Part shown: piece after piece, positions 33,115 to 42,902 of the stretch | How positions within the stretch are numbered: the first letter of the stretch is position 1 | Layout: every line of letters starts with the position of its first letter | Origin: Bog-950 sp046329495 | Lineage (GTDB): Bacteria; Bacteroidota; Bacteroidia; Chitinophagales; LD1 | Assembly: GCA_046329495.1 (NCBI GenBank) | Contig: JAXLUO010000008.1 | Span: 90,804 to 154,803 of the forward strand | DNA length: 64,000 nucleotides | Reading direction: 5' to 3' | Program-made: the position numbers and the translations under genes | The notes under the pieces: model-generated | What the model was told of the DNA's origin: nothing | Database searches by the model: none | Seen by the model: only the letters and a program-made list of their open reading frames with translations

Positions 33115-35933
33115 TGGAGAAGTTTTTAGCAAAAGTGGCAAAGCACCTTTTACAGCAGCATGGCAACAACCTTAGCGGTGTTACGGTGCTGTTTCCTAAT
33201 CGCCGTAGCTGTACTTATTTTACCGAGGCATTAAAGAAAGCAGCCACTACAACGGTATGGTCGCCGGAGGTAAATACTCTGGAAGATTGGCTTATGGCAA
33301 AAAGCGAATTGACTTTGTTAGAGCCATTGGAACAGGCCTTTGAATTATACGAAGTATACCGCGATGGAATAGGAGAGGACACTGCCGACGAGTTCCTGCC
33401 TATGGCCGAGGTAATGCTGGCCGACTTTAACGAAATTGATATGCAGTTGGCAGATGCCCGCAGGTTCTTTAACGACCTGGAACGTCTGCAGTCGCTGAAA
33501 GTATATGAGCCCGGTACCGATGAGTTATCGGAATACTCTATCAAGTATCAGAAATTCTGGAGCGATTTCAGAAAGTTGTATGGCGGCATCCGCAAACAAT
33601 TGCTCGCTAAGGAGAAAGGTTACCCGGGCATGATTTACCGCGAGGTAATAGAACGCATTTCATCGCTACAATTCCCGGAAGATAAAATCTACTTCGTTGG
33701 TTTTGCTTCGGTAAGCAAGTGCGAGGAACAATTAATGGAATACCTGGTAACCGAAGGCAAAGGGGAGGTGATCTGGGATTGTGATGCCTATTATACCACG
33801 GATGCTTTTCAGGAAGCCGGCACATTCTTTCGTAAGTATTACAAAAAGTTCAGGGTAGCAGAAAAATGGGTTAGCGATAACCTGCTGAAGGCACCCAAAC
33901 AGGTGAACATGATAGGTGTGGCTAAGAATATCGGCCAAACACGCGTGGTAGCCGATTTATTGTCTAAAATGAATCTGACACCCGAACAGGAAAAGGAAAC
34001 GGCTGTGGTGGTGCTCGATCAAAAGTTATTGCAGCCGCTAATTGGTGCAATACCTGCTTCTATTTCTGCGCTCAACGTGTCGATGGGTTTGTCGCTAAAC
34101 CACACGCCTATAGCTGAGTTAATCAAGATCATCTTTAACCTGCAGGATAATATCGAACGCTTTGGTAAGCGCGGTGGTAAGGAAACACGCTATTACCACC
34201 GCGATGTGAGCGACCTGCTGCGCCACCCTTATACCAAATACCTGGTGCCCGATACCAAAGCCATTAATACGTTCATCGAAAAAATGAAGTATTACAACCG
34301 GGTGGTGGTGCGCGAAAAGGAATTAAAGGAAGCCTTCGGCGAATCGCAGTACGAAAAGCTTTTTTGGTATACCGATGATGTAAAGCAACTGCTGGCTAAG
34401 TTGCTTACGTTAATAGAATCCCTTCGCACCGGGTTTGCAACCGATACGGAAGACGATAAATCCTTTGATGTGGAATGGCTTTACCAGGCCTACACGGTTA
34501 TCAATAACCTGCACAAGGTGGTAAACGATAGTGGCCGCGAGCTGAGCACGGCTTCGCTACGCAAGGTATTGTTGGAACATTTCCGATCGCGCACCGTGCC
34601 GTTTGAAGGCGAGCCGGTGAAAGGTCTGCAACTATTGGGTATACTGGAAACACGTGCCGTAGATTTCAAAAATGTCATTGTGCTCTCTATGAACGATGGC
34701 ATTTTCCCCACCTCAAAAATTCAGTCTACCTACATCCCTTTCGAAATGCGCAAGGCTTACCTTACCACGCATGAGGATAAGGATGCTTTAGCTGCTTACA
34801 CCTTCTATCGTTTGTTACAACGTGCCGAAAACGTACACCTGCTCTACAATACCGAAGCCGACGAACTGGGTGGTGGGGAAAAGAGCCGCTTTATGTTGCA
34901 ATTGCAGCACGAGCTGCGGGAGAAAAATCCAAACGCAGTATTAACGGAATATGTTTACTCCGTTGACCCGCCGGCTGCCCTGGCCGAGGATGAAATTGTA
35001 GTGGTAAAGGACGAAGCAGTAATTACCAAACTTTGGAACAATGCTGATTACGGTATTTCACCTTCTGCCATTAACACGTACATTAATTGCACGCTGCAAT
35101 ACTACATGCGCTATGTAGCAGGCCTGCGCGAGCAGGACGAGATAGAGGAAAGCATGGAAGCCTCTACGCTGGGCTCCGCAGTGCACTCGGTGTTGGAGAA
35201 TCTTTACCGCGAGGTAATCGGCGCTAATCTTACCATTGCCGATGTGCAACGCTGGATAGCCGATAAGCCCCGCATCGATGTCTTACTGAAAGAATATTTC
35301 AAGGACCGTTTTGATGATGAGAGCTTACGCCAGGGCCGCAACTACCTGCTGTTCCGCGTTTGTAAAAAGTTGGTGCATGAATTTTTAAAGCAGGAACTGC
35401 GCAACCTGCAATTGCTGGATGATACGGGCGGTGCCATGCAGGTATTGTTGCTGGAAAGTAATATGAAGCAGCCATTGATGATACAGGGCCGCCCGGTGCA
35501 TGTTTCGGGTAACGTGGATAGGGTGGAAAAAGTAGGCGATGTAATTCACGTAGCTGATTACAAAACCGGCAGTGCAACAGGAAGTAAAATAAGTGCTGAT
35601 GAATTAGATGGCTTGTTGGCCGATCCTAAATATGCCAAGGCCATGCAATTGCTGAACTACGCGTGGTTGTATTGGAAAAGCCTGCCTGGCGATAGTGCTG
35701 CAAATTTACAAGTGCGTTCCGGAATTTACTGGCTCCGCGATTCGGCAAAAGGTTTCGATACACTCAAGCTGGGAAGCGATGATGTGCTTACGCAGCAGGC
35801 CTTACAGCAGTTTGAACAAACTTTGGAGAAATTGTTTGGTGAGTTGTTTGATGCAACTGTTCCGTTTCGCAAAACAGCATTTGTGGAGCGTTGCAGTAAC
35901 TGCGAATTTGCCCGCATTTGCCGCCGCGATTAA
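33114..35933 (+). CDS. addB: AddB-like PD-(D/E)XK nuclease subunit with Fe-S cysteines
   Basis: 939 residues. The start codon overlaps the addA stop by 1 nt (TAATG). The inactivated helicase-like N-terminal part begins with VTVLFPNRRSCTYFTEAL. The nuclease domain has VSGNVDRVE followed by VADYKTG. Four cysteines (C659 in INCTLQYY, and C927, C930, C936 in CSNCEFARIC) match the C...C-x2-C-x5-C iron-sulfur arrangement that closes the nuclease domain in AddB. Partner of the upstream helicase. Confidence 0.87.
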   Translation: MEKFLAKVAKHLLQQHGNNLSGVTVLFPNRRSCTYFTEALKKAATTTVWSPEVNTLEDWLMAKSELTLLEPLEQAFELYEVYRDGIGEDTADEFLPMAEVMLADFNEIDMQLADARRFFNDLERLQSLKVYEPGTDELSEYSIKYQKFWSDFRKLYGGIRKQLLAKEKGYPGMIYREVIERISSLQFPEDKIYFVGFASVSKCEEQLMEYLVTEGKGEVIWDCDAYYTTDAFQEAGTFFRKYYKKFRVAEKWVSDNLLKAPKQVNMIGVAKNIGQTRVVADLLSKMNLTPEQEKETAVVVLDQKLLQPLIGAIPASISALNVSMGLSLNHTPIAELIKIIFNLQDNIERFGKRGGKETRYYHRDVSDLLRHPYTKYLVPDTKAINTFIEKMKYYNRVVVREKELKEAFGESQYEKLFWYTDDVKQLLAKLLTLIESLRTGFATDTEDDKSFDVEWLYQAYTVINNLHKVVNDSGRELSTASLRKVLLEHFRSRTVPFEGEPVKGLQLLGILETRAVDFKNVIVLSMNDGIFPTSKIQSTYIPFEMRKAYLTTHEDKDALAAYTFYRLLQRAENVHLLYNTEADELGGGEKSRFMLQLQHELREKNPNAVLTEYVYSVDPPAALAEDEIVVVKDEAVITKLWNNADYGISPSAINTYINCTLQYYMRYVAGLREQDEIEESMEASTLGSAVHSVLENLYREVIGANLTIADVQRWIADKPRIDVLLKEYFKDRFDDESLRQGRNYLLFRVCKKLVHEFLKQELRNLQLLDDTGGAMQVLLLESNMKQPLMIQGRPVHVSGNVDRVEKVGDVIHVADYKTGSATGSKISADELDGLLADPKYAKAMQLLNYAWLYWKSLPGDSAANLQVRSGIYWLRDSAKGFDTLKLGSDDVLTQQALQQFEQTLEKLFGELFDATVPFRKTAFVERCSNCEFARICRRD

Positions 35934-36569
35934 TTACCCTACAATCTTGCGCAGCGCATCAATATTAATCTCGTGCTTGCCTTCAAAGCGTACAGTGGTC
36001 AAGCGCAAAGCTTCGTAGGCTTCGTTCATCTGCTCCAGCAATTCAAGCGAGAAGTATTCATCGTTATTGCCAAATACAAAGTAGTTCTCACTCTTCAACA
36101 AGTGCGAGTGCGGCGCTAAGGGCAACAGTTCAGGTGCTACTTCACCGGCATATACCACCAGCTTATCAATTTTAAAATCGGTATGGCTGGCCCATCGTGT
36201 AACCGTGCTGGCTCCCTGCGAAAATCCCAGCGCTATTATTTCGGCCTGCGGGTAGCGTTCTAATTCAAACAGGGCATATAAATCGTCCAGGTAGTTACAG
36301 TAATCCTTTATCTCGTTCAAGCGGTCTTCCTTGGTCATCCAGGTAGCGCCTACCTTATCACGCCCTGCTTTCAGGTAAAAATGGTTCAACGCTTCAGGCG
36401 CAATAAAAAAATCATCCTCGCTGAATAGTTCTTCAAACGATTTTAAAAAATCAGCGGCCAGGTAGCCAAAGCCATGCACCACCAACCAAATGCGCTTGGT
36501 GTTTTCGCCTAAAGTGCCCTCTGTAAAAAAGCGGGCCGTACGGTTAACTACAATATGATTTTCTTTCAT
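35934..36569 (-). CDS. alpha/beta hydrolase (esterase/phospholipase-like)
   Basis: 211 residues. Oxyanion motif LVVHGFGYLA near 29-38, nucleophile elbow GFSQG with Ser117, acid Asp170 in FGNNDEY and His199 in EGKHEIN form a complete catalytic triad in the carboxylesterase/phospholipase family layout. No signal peptide, so cytosolic. The start codon overlaps the upstream DUF4105 stop (ATGA), and its own stop abuts the addB stop. Substrate unknown. Confidence 0.82.
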   Translation of the reverse strand: MKENHIVVNRTARFFTEGTLGENTKRIWLVVHGFGYLAADFLKSFEELFSEDDFFIAPEALNHFYLKAGRDKVGATWMTKEDRLNEIKDYCNYLDDLYALFELERYPQAEIIALGFSQGASTVTRWASHTDFKIDKLVVYAGEVAPELLPLAPHSHLLKSENYFVFGNNDEYFSLELLEQMNEAYEALRLTTVRFEGKHEINIDALRKIVG

Positions 36570-37771
36570 GCAATGCGCTTGCTTTTCAATTCCTGCACAA
36601 TGGTTAATGCACGTATAGCCAATAATAAAATTAAAGGCAACACGGCAATGTTATAAGGCTGTGGATTCCACTTCCAGCCAAGTAATAATACTACCAGTAT
36701 AATCAAGGTGGCTATATAGTAATAGCGCAACCAGTTCGGTTTGTTCCGGCGTAACAACATCCAGCTAACTACCAGGTGCGTAGGTAATAACCACAGCATA
36801 TTCAAGTTCTCCGGCACCGAGTAATGCGTGGTAAAAATCCACATACACAGAAAGAAGGTGCCCATAAAACCCGCGAATACAAATACCACCACATCCAGCC
36901 ACCAGAAATGCACTTTGCGAATACGTTCCACCAGTGTAAAGCCTAACCCTGCCATTAATAGCAGGAACGTTACAAACAAAGGGGTAATGCCTTCATAGGG
37001 TTTAGGCTGGTAAGGCACATCCAGCAACACTGTTTTACCGGTTACAAATGGCTTTCCGTCAACCGTAGCATGTTCAAATAACAAAGCCAGTCGGTCGGGT
37101 AAAAAGGTTTGTGCGCGTGGCGTGGCCTTAATTTCGCAGGGCATACCCAATATCAAATCAAACCCGAAATCTAACCATGGGTCGTTGGCTACATAAGGCT
37201 TTAAACATTGCTTTAAGGTAATGGTGGTATCAAAACCTGCATAGCTGTACTGCAAGCGTTTGCCTAATACCTTTTCAAACACATCACGCGGACGGGTGGC
37301 GCAGTTATCCCAAAAAAAATCGTAGTAATACTGCCTGTTTTCGCGTTGCGCATTGTTATCCAAAAAATCAAAAATGCGCTGCTTATCTTCTTTGGTTAGT
37401 AACAGTTGTTGCTCTTCAACACGCCGGTTCTCGTATTCGTACTGCGAAATAAAATCCCAATACTTATCTACCGATAACATGTAGAGCATTTTGCCCCGTA
37501 AAAAGTTGGGTACAAATCCCGGTTGTTCAAAATCAAACGTGCCGTAATTAAATATCACATCAAAACCTGCACTATCATCTTGCACACGTATGCCCGTATG
37601 CCCAAACAGCATATAAATTTCGTTACCGGGTGCTACGGTTACTAAGGTAATATGTGCCGAATCGCTTAACTGTGGTGCCTTGGCGTTAGCAATAAATGGC
37701 ATAGCCGCCACCAAACAGCAAAGCAATAACAGTCGCTTAGCTGCGGAGGTTACAGAAGTAAGCAGTTGCAT
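36566..37771 (-). CDS. DUF4105 membrane protein
   Basis: 401 residues from MQLLTSVTSAAKRLLLL; upstream in-frame codons at 37855 overlap algH and are rejected. A signal peptide or first span is followed by an extracytoplasmic DUF4105 domain (about 35-270) with FGHTGIRVQDD, FNYGTFDFEQPGF and FFWDNCATRPRDV, the His and Cys of which are conserved in the family and recall NlpC/P60-like folds. Five or so membrane spans fill the C-terminal 150 residues. Function unknown. Five nt after algH and overlapping the hydrolase gene, so three genes form an operon. Confidence 0.82.
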   Translation of the reverse strand: MQLLTSVTSAAKRLLLLCCLVAAMPFIANAKAPQLSDSAHITLVTVAPGNEIYMLFGHTGIRVQDDSAGFDVIFNYGTFDFEQPGFVPNFLRGKMLYMLSVDKYWDFISQYEYENRRVEEQQLLLTKEDKQRIFDFLDNNAQRENRQYYYDFFWDNCATRPRDVFEKVLGKRLQYSYAGFDTTITLKQCLKPYVANDPWLDFGFDLILGMPCEIKATPRAQTFLPDRLALLFEHATVDGKPFVTGKTVLLDVPYQPKPYEGITPLFVTFLLLMAGLGFTLVERIRKVHFWWLDVVVFVFAGFMGTFFLCMWIFTTHYSVPENLNMLWLLPTHLVVSWMLLRRNKPNWLRYYYIATLIILVVLLLGWKWNPQPYNIAVLPLILLLAIRALTIVQELKSKRIA

Positions 37772-37776
37772 GCGTA

Positions 37777-38373
37777 TTAGTTTAATCCCGGATTTTCGGG
37801 ATAGCCGGCCATCGTAGTGTATACGCCGCCCATTTCTTTCATGATGTGTTTCCACAGTTTGTTGCTATCGGCGTTAAAAATAAGCTTCTGACTGCCTTTG
37901 GCAACAATCCACGAATTATCCATTAGTTCCGTCTTTAACTGCTCTGGCGACCAACCTGAGTAACCCAGGTAAAAGTTAACCTCGTAAGGCGCTACTTCAC
38001 CTTTTGCAATTAATTGTTTTAGCTGCTCAAAATTACCGCCCCAACTTACTTTCTGGGTAAGTGGCAGGCTACCTTCTATTTTATCGCCAAGCGAGTGCAC
38101 AAACTGCAGGGTATCGGTAGCAACAGGTCCGCCCAGGAAAACCCGGGCATTAAAATCGGGGAAATCTTCCACCACCTCCGCCAGGCGAAGATCAAGCGGC
38201 TTATTGATCACCAGCCCTACGGTGCCGCTTTCCTCGCTGTGTTCGCATACCAATACAACGGTTCGCCGGAAATTTTCGTCGAACATAAAGGGTTCCGAAA
38301 GCAGCAAAGTGCCGGGCACTATGCTCTTTTCTTTTTCGTAATCGTAATTCCAGATGTGTTGTTCGTTATCCAT
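37777..38373 (-). CDS. algH: YqgE/AlgH family protein
   Basis: 198 residues with family signatures PGTLLLSEPFMFDENFRRTVVLVCEHSEE, GTVGLVINKP and LGYSGWSPEQLKTEL. Cytosolic. The biochemical role is unresolved. First gene of the minus-strand operon algH-DUF4105-hydrolase. A Bacteroidota-style N-terminal extension of about 18 residues precedes the conserved start. Confidence 0.93.
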   Translation of the reverse strand: MDNEQHIWNYDYEKEKSIVPGTLLLSEPFMFDENFRRTVVLVCEHSEESGTVGLVINKPLDLRLAEVVEDFPDFNARVFLGGPVATDTLQFVHSLGDKIEGSLPLTQKVSWGGNFEQLKQLIAKGEVAPYEVNFYLGYSGWSPEQLKTELMDNSWIVAKGSQKLIFNADSNKLWKHIMKEMGGVYTTMAGYPENPGLN

Positions 38374-38524
38374 AACCGGAAGTTATAAGGCTATAATAAG
38401 CAAAAAGCGGGGTAGCCGGCACGGCTTTGCTTTTTACTTATAAACGTTACTATACACATACGAATTTTGTGCCAGTGTGGTTTGCCGATATTTTACGACA
38501 TTTGGCAACCTCAATTTTTAACAC

Positions 38525-40672
38525 ATGAAAAAACTGCTTGTTTCGCTTGTTGGTATATTGGTTGCAGCATCTGCTTTTGCTGCCACCTATACAATTAACG
38601 GCGCAGCCAACGTTTTTTCGCCCGATACACTAAATATAATTCAGGGCGATACGGTAATTTTTACCGAATCGGCACCCGATGATGCGGTAGAAGTTGACCA
38701 AACCACCTGGGATGCTAACGGCACTACCCCGCTTGCAGGTGGCTTTAATGTGGCTGCAGGTGGTGGCATGGTTGAGGGTTTATCTGTAGGCACCCACTAT
38801 TATGTTAGCACAGCAAATGCAACAAATGGTATGAAAGGCTTAATTATTGTTAGCGCACCGCCAACAATATCATTTACCTCTCTTTCACTTTCGCAATACG
38901 AAAACATCGGTACGGTAAATATTCCGGTGCAGCTAACCAATCCTGTTTTTCTTCCAACGTCGGTAACGGTTCAATTTGTGCCCGGTGTTTCTGCCGAAAA
39001 CGGCACCGATTTCCTCTTTAACGACACTACTATCACCTGGCCCGCTAATACCGGTGGAATTATCCTGGTGCCGGTAACAGTACTCGATGATACCATCTTC
39101 GAAGCAAACGAAACGGCAACCTTCCAGTTAATTAACCCTGCCAACAGTGCATCATTGCTAAACAGCACGTATACACTTACTATACTTAATAACGAGCAAC
39201 TGGATACCAACGATTGTGGTGATCTGTTTTTTACTGAATACGTGGAAGGCTCCGGAAATGATTGTGCGCTTGAAATTTATAACCCCACACCCGATTCTGT
39301 TGATCTCAGCAATTACTACATCTATCAATCGTTGGATGGGGGCGCCTCAGCCGGATATTTTAGGTTAAATGGTTACCTGCGCTCAGGCGAAGTGTATGTG
39401 GTAGTGGGGGCTCTTTCCTCCAATACACTTATGCAGTTCGCTGATACCATTACACCGTTTCTTCAGTTCAATGGTAACGATGCACTGGCCCTTTACCATG
39501 GCAGTGTGCTGACTGATATTTTTGGTATAGTGGGCGACAACCCCGGTCCGCAGGGCTGGTACGTAGGCCCCGGCACTACAACCGATCATACGTATATACG
39601 CGATAACAACATTAAAAAGCCGGAACATAACTGGGGTGTTGCCGGTTACTTCTGGTATCCGCATACACTGGATTTTCTCGATTCGCTGGGTTTTCATTAT
39701 TCCGCGAGCTGTGCGCAACCCATTCCTGAAATCGAAGCAACGATTAGGTTTGTGGTACCCGCCATTACCATTGCTGAACAGAATACCACCCTGCGTATTC
39801 CTTTTCAGGTTAACAGCACCAGTAACCAGGGTGTAACCGCTAAGGTTTCTAACTACACGTCCTTGTCAACAGCTACACATATTGCCGATTTTACCTTTGT
39901 GGAAGAGGTACGCACCTACGGTGCCGGTATTACCAACGATACGGTCGACATTCTGCTGCATGATGATGCCTTTGTGGAGCCAACGGAAACCATTGTGCTC
40001 TACTTCACTAACCTTTCCGCTAACATCAAAGCCATCACCGATTCTTTTATGGTGGTATCCATTACCGATACCGATCGCATTCATGTCGGATTTATTGGCG
40101 GAGGATTCAGTTACCTGGAAAGCGACGGTGTAGTGCCGGTTAAAGTTATTTTGAACAACCCATATGCCGATACAGCTACAGCCCGTGTTTCGCTTACGGC
40201 AGGCAGTGCTACCAAAAACGTCGATTTTTTCTTTAACGATACCATCATTCGTTTTGCGCCTAATATGATTGATACGGCTAACGTTTGGGTAACCATTGTA
40301 AATGATAACCTGGTGGAAAGTAATGAGCAGATTAACTTCAATTTATCCGATGTAACACCGGGTATTTTACAGGATGTTTCAGGCTTTACCCTAACTATTA
40401 TTGATGATGATGCCGATGCGGTTGCCACGGTAGATCAGGCCGGCATTACAATCTTCCCTAATCCGGTTAGCAATAACCTGTTTATCAGATCCGAACAAAA
40501 CATCCAACAACTTAAAATTACCGATTTATTGGGGCAGCAGGTTGTTTTGCAAAACGGGTTACAGGGCGGAACAAACTATGTTGATGTGTCTGTATTACCA
40601 GCAGGCAGCTACGTGTTAAGTGTTTCTTGTAACGGGCAAACCTATAGCCATCATTTCGTCAAGACACAGTAA
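38525..40672 (+). CDS. secreted Calx-beta / lamin-tail protein with T9SS sorting domain
   Basis: 715 residues. Signal peptide to about residue 20; a cupredoxin-like domain (about 21-112) without the copper-ligand Cys (YYVSTANATNGMKG); a Calx-beta domain (about 115-225); a lamin-tail domain (about 236-345, EYVEGSGNDCALEIYNPT); two more Calx-beta-like domains (about 405-515 and 520-630); and a T9SS type A sorting domain (ITIFPNPVSNNLFI to the end). Calx-beta and LTD modules suggest calcium binding and adhesion at the cell surface. First of three consecutive T9SS cargo genes. Confidence 0.82.
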   Translation: MKKLLVSLVGILVAASAFAATYTINGAANVFSPDTLNIIQGDTVIFTESAPDDAVEVDQTTWDANGTTPLAGGFNVAAGGGMVEGLSVGTHYYVSTANATNGMKGLIIVSAPPTISFTSLSLSQYENIGTVNIPVQLTNPVFLPTSVTVQFVPGVSAENGTDFLFNDTTITWPANTGGIILVPVTVLDDTIFEANETATFQLINPANSASLLNSTYTLTILNNEQLDTNDCGDLFFTEYVEGSGNDCALEIYNPTPDSVDLSNYYIYQSLDGGASAGYFRLNGYLRSGEVYVVVGALSSNTLMQFADTITPFLQFNGNDALALYHGSVLTDIFGIVGDNPGPQGWYVGPGTTTDHTYIRDNNIKKPEHNWGVAGYFWYPHTLDFLDSLGFHYSASCAQPIPEIEATIRFVVPAITIAEQNTTLRIPFQVNSTSNQGVTAKVSNYTSLSTATHIADFTFVEEVRTYGAGITNDTVDILLHDDAFVEPTETIVLYFTNLSANIKAITDSFMVVSITDTDRIHVGFIGGGFSYLESDGVVPVKVILNNPYADTATARVSLTAGSATKNVDFFFNDTIIRFAPNMIDTANVWVTIVNDNLVESNEQINFNLSDVTPGILQDVSGFTLTIIDDDADAVATVDQAGITIFPNPVSNNLFIRSEQNIQQLKITDLLGQQVVLQNGLQGGTNYVDVSVLPAGSYVLSVSCNGQTYSHHFVKTQ

Positions 40673-40779
40673 TTCTCAGCCCGTATGGGGCTGTTGTCTC
40701 CACGTAGCCGGGTTTTATATGCAATAATATGCCATATTTTAAGGCATAGTTTTTTACTTTCAGGCACCAAATTCGCTAC

Positions 40780-42894
40780 ATGAAAAAGCTCTACACCTTA
40801 CTTGCCTGCCTTTCACTTTTTCTGGCTGTAAAGCCACAACTACCACAGTTAAATCTGGTACAACTGGCTACCGGTTTCTCGCGCCCGGTGGATATTCAAA
40901 ACTGTGGCGACGACCGCATATTTGTGGTAGAAAAAGTTGGCCGCATCCGCATCATGAGCAAAAGCGGGGCAGTTACAACAACGCCCTTCCTCGATATCAC
41001 TTCCCAGGTGCTTTCTTCCGGTAACGAACAGGGCTTACTGGGCCTGGCCTTTAGCCCTAACTATAAACAGGATGGCTTCTTCTATGTAAACTATACAACC
41101 GGCACGGGCAGTGGTTCAACCCGCATTTCACGCTTTAGTGTATCGCCCACCGATAGCAACCTGGCAGTAGCCGGCAGCGAGGTGGTGCTGCTTACCTTCA
41201 CTCAACCTTACACCAACCACAACGGCGGCTCTCTTCGTTTTGGACCCGATGGTTATTTATACGACGGTCAGGGTGATGGCGGCAGTCAGAACGATCCCAA
41301 TGGCAACGGACAAAGCATCAATACCTATTTGGCAAAAATTTTGCGTTTAGATGTTACCAACCAAAGCACGTATGCCATACCTGCCGATAACCCCTTTGTG
41401 GGAGTAGCAAATGCAAAAGAAGAAATATGGGCCTTTGGCATGCGCAACCCATGGCGTTTTAGTTTCGACCGCATCACCGGCGATTTCTGGATAGGCGATG
41501 TTGGTCAGGGCACGTACGAAGAAATAGACTTTCAGGCGGCAGGCGATACCGGCGGACATAACTACGGCTGGCGCTGCCGCGAGGGCTTGCATGCCGGCCC
41601 TAACACTTCCGTATGCCCTTACACAAACTACACCGATCCTGTTTTTGAATATACCCATTCCGGCGGCAATTGCTCCGTAACCGGTGGTTATGTGTATCGC
41701 GGTACGCAACACAGTGCACTATGGGGCCGCTATCTGCTAACCGATTATTGTAGCGGTGTGTTCTGGAGTGTAAAGCAAACCGGCCCCAACACCTTCGATC
41801 CCGACACCCTGCAGGATTTTCTCAATAACCAGTACATGAGCTTTGGCGAGGATAATGTCGGTGAGCTGTATCTAACTGCCGAAAACGGCCGCATCTATCA
41901 CATCACCGAAACTACCAACTGCAACCCGGTTGCCTTTATCTCCTTCAACGATTCAATAGAAGGCTGCACCTCGGTTAAGCTAAGCGCTTTAAAGGGCGAT
42001 ACACTTTCCTACCAATGGTATAATGCTGCAGGTCTTATTAACGGTGCTACAGCAAATGAATACACCGCCACCACCAGCGATTGGTATAAAGTTCGTGTAA
42101 GCAAAACACAAGCCGGCTGCGAAGCCTTCGATTCAGTGTATGTAACGGTGCATGATACTACCGCTTTGACCAACGCAATTACAGATACGGTGTTCTGTTC
42201 TACCGAAGCGCCTGTAAGTTTAGCAGGGGCGGTTACACCTGTTGGCGGCGCTTTCAGCGGTGCAGGTGTTAGTGCTAATACCTTTACTCCGGCCAATGCA
42301 GGTTTGGGCAATGTAAACCTGACGTACAATTATACCGATGCCAATGGCTGCGTGTCTGCAACACAATTTAATGTGGAGGTAGGCGCGCCAACCGCCGTTA
42401 CAGCTGATAGCAACAATGTCTTTTATTGCGCCGGCGACCAGGCTCCTTTGCTGCTCGATACATTTGTTTCTCCGCAAGGCGGCGTCTTTAGCGGAACAGG
42501 TGTAAGCAACAACAGCTTTAGCACACAAACCACCGGTATGTTTACCGCTTATTACACCTATACCAACACTTATGGCTGCCAAACGGTAGATAGCATCACC
42601 ATCCTGGCTGCCATCTGCGAAAGTATCAACGAGGTAAACAGCAACTTGCAACTACAGCTATATCCAAACCCGGCAAGCGAACAATTTACGCTCAGCTTAC
42701 AATCCGATTATATCGATGCGTCTGAGATAACCCTTACCGATATCACCGGCCGCCGTTGTTATACCAACCGCATTACACTTGCTGCCGGCGTAACCACCCT
42801 TGCCGTTGATGTTTCTGCCTTGCCAAAAGGTATTTATAACTTAGCGGTAACCAATCAGCATGGCCATATAAGCCGTAAACTCATCGTTCAATAA
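40780..42894 (+). CDS. PQQ-dependent sugar dehydrogenase-like protein with T9SS sorting domain
   Basis: 704 residues: signal peptide (MKKLYTLLACLSLFLAVKPQ), a glucose/sorbosone dehydrogenase beta-propeller at about 25-375, then two Ig-like repeats (about 385-610), and a sorting domain (LQLYPNPASEQFTL to the end). The propeller shows NHNGGSLRFGPDGYLYDGQG, EEIWAFGMRNPWRFSFD and IGDVGQGTYEEID, which carry the catalytic His and cofactor-binding region of the family. Whether it oxidises sugars or has been recruited for another role cannot be told. No PQQ genes are in the window. Confidence 0.85.
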   Translation: MKKLYTLLACLSLFLAVKPQLPQLNLVQLATGFSRPVDIQNCGDDRIFVVEKVGRIRIMSKSGAVTTTPFLDITSQVLSSGNEQGLLGLAFSPNYKQDGFFYVNYTTGTGSGSTRISRFSVSPTDSNLAVAGSEVVLLTFTQPYTNHNGGSLRFGPDGYLYDGQGDGGSQNDPNGNGQSINTYLAKILRLDVTNQSTYAIPADNPFVGVANAKEEIWAFGMRNPWRFSFDRITGDFWIGDVGQGTYEEIDFQAAGDTGGHNYGWRCREGLHAGPNTSVCPYTNYTDPVFEYTHSGGNCSVTGGYVYRGTQHSALWGRYLLTDYCSGVFWSVKQTGPNTFDPDTLQDFLNNQYMSFGEDNVGELYLTAENGRIYHITETTNCNPVAFISFNDSIEGCTSVKLSALKGDTLSYQWYNAAGLINGATANEYTATTSDWYKVRVSKTQAGCEAFDSVYVTVHDTTALTNAITDTVFCSTEAPVSLAGAVTPVGGAFSGAGVSANTFTPANAGLGNVNLTYNYTDANGCVSATQFNVEVGAPTAVTADSNNVFYCAGDQAPLLLDTFVSPQGGVFSGTGVSNNSFSTQTTGMFTAYYTYTNTYGCQTVDSITILAAICESINEVNSNLQLQLYPNPASEQFTLSLQSDYIDASEITLTDITGRRCYTNRITLAAGVTTLAVDVSALPKGIYNLAVTNQHGHISRKLIVQ

Positions 42895-42902
42895 ACTACA
42901 AC

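Noticed and set aside
37772..37855. N-terminal extension of the DUF4105 gene
   Set aside because: Overlaps the end of algH; the internal ATG gives a normal signal peptide.
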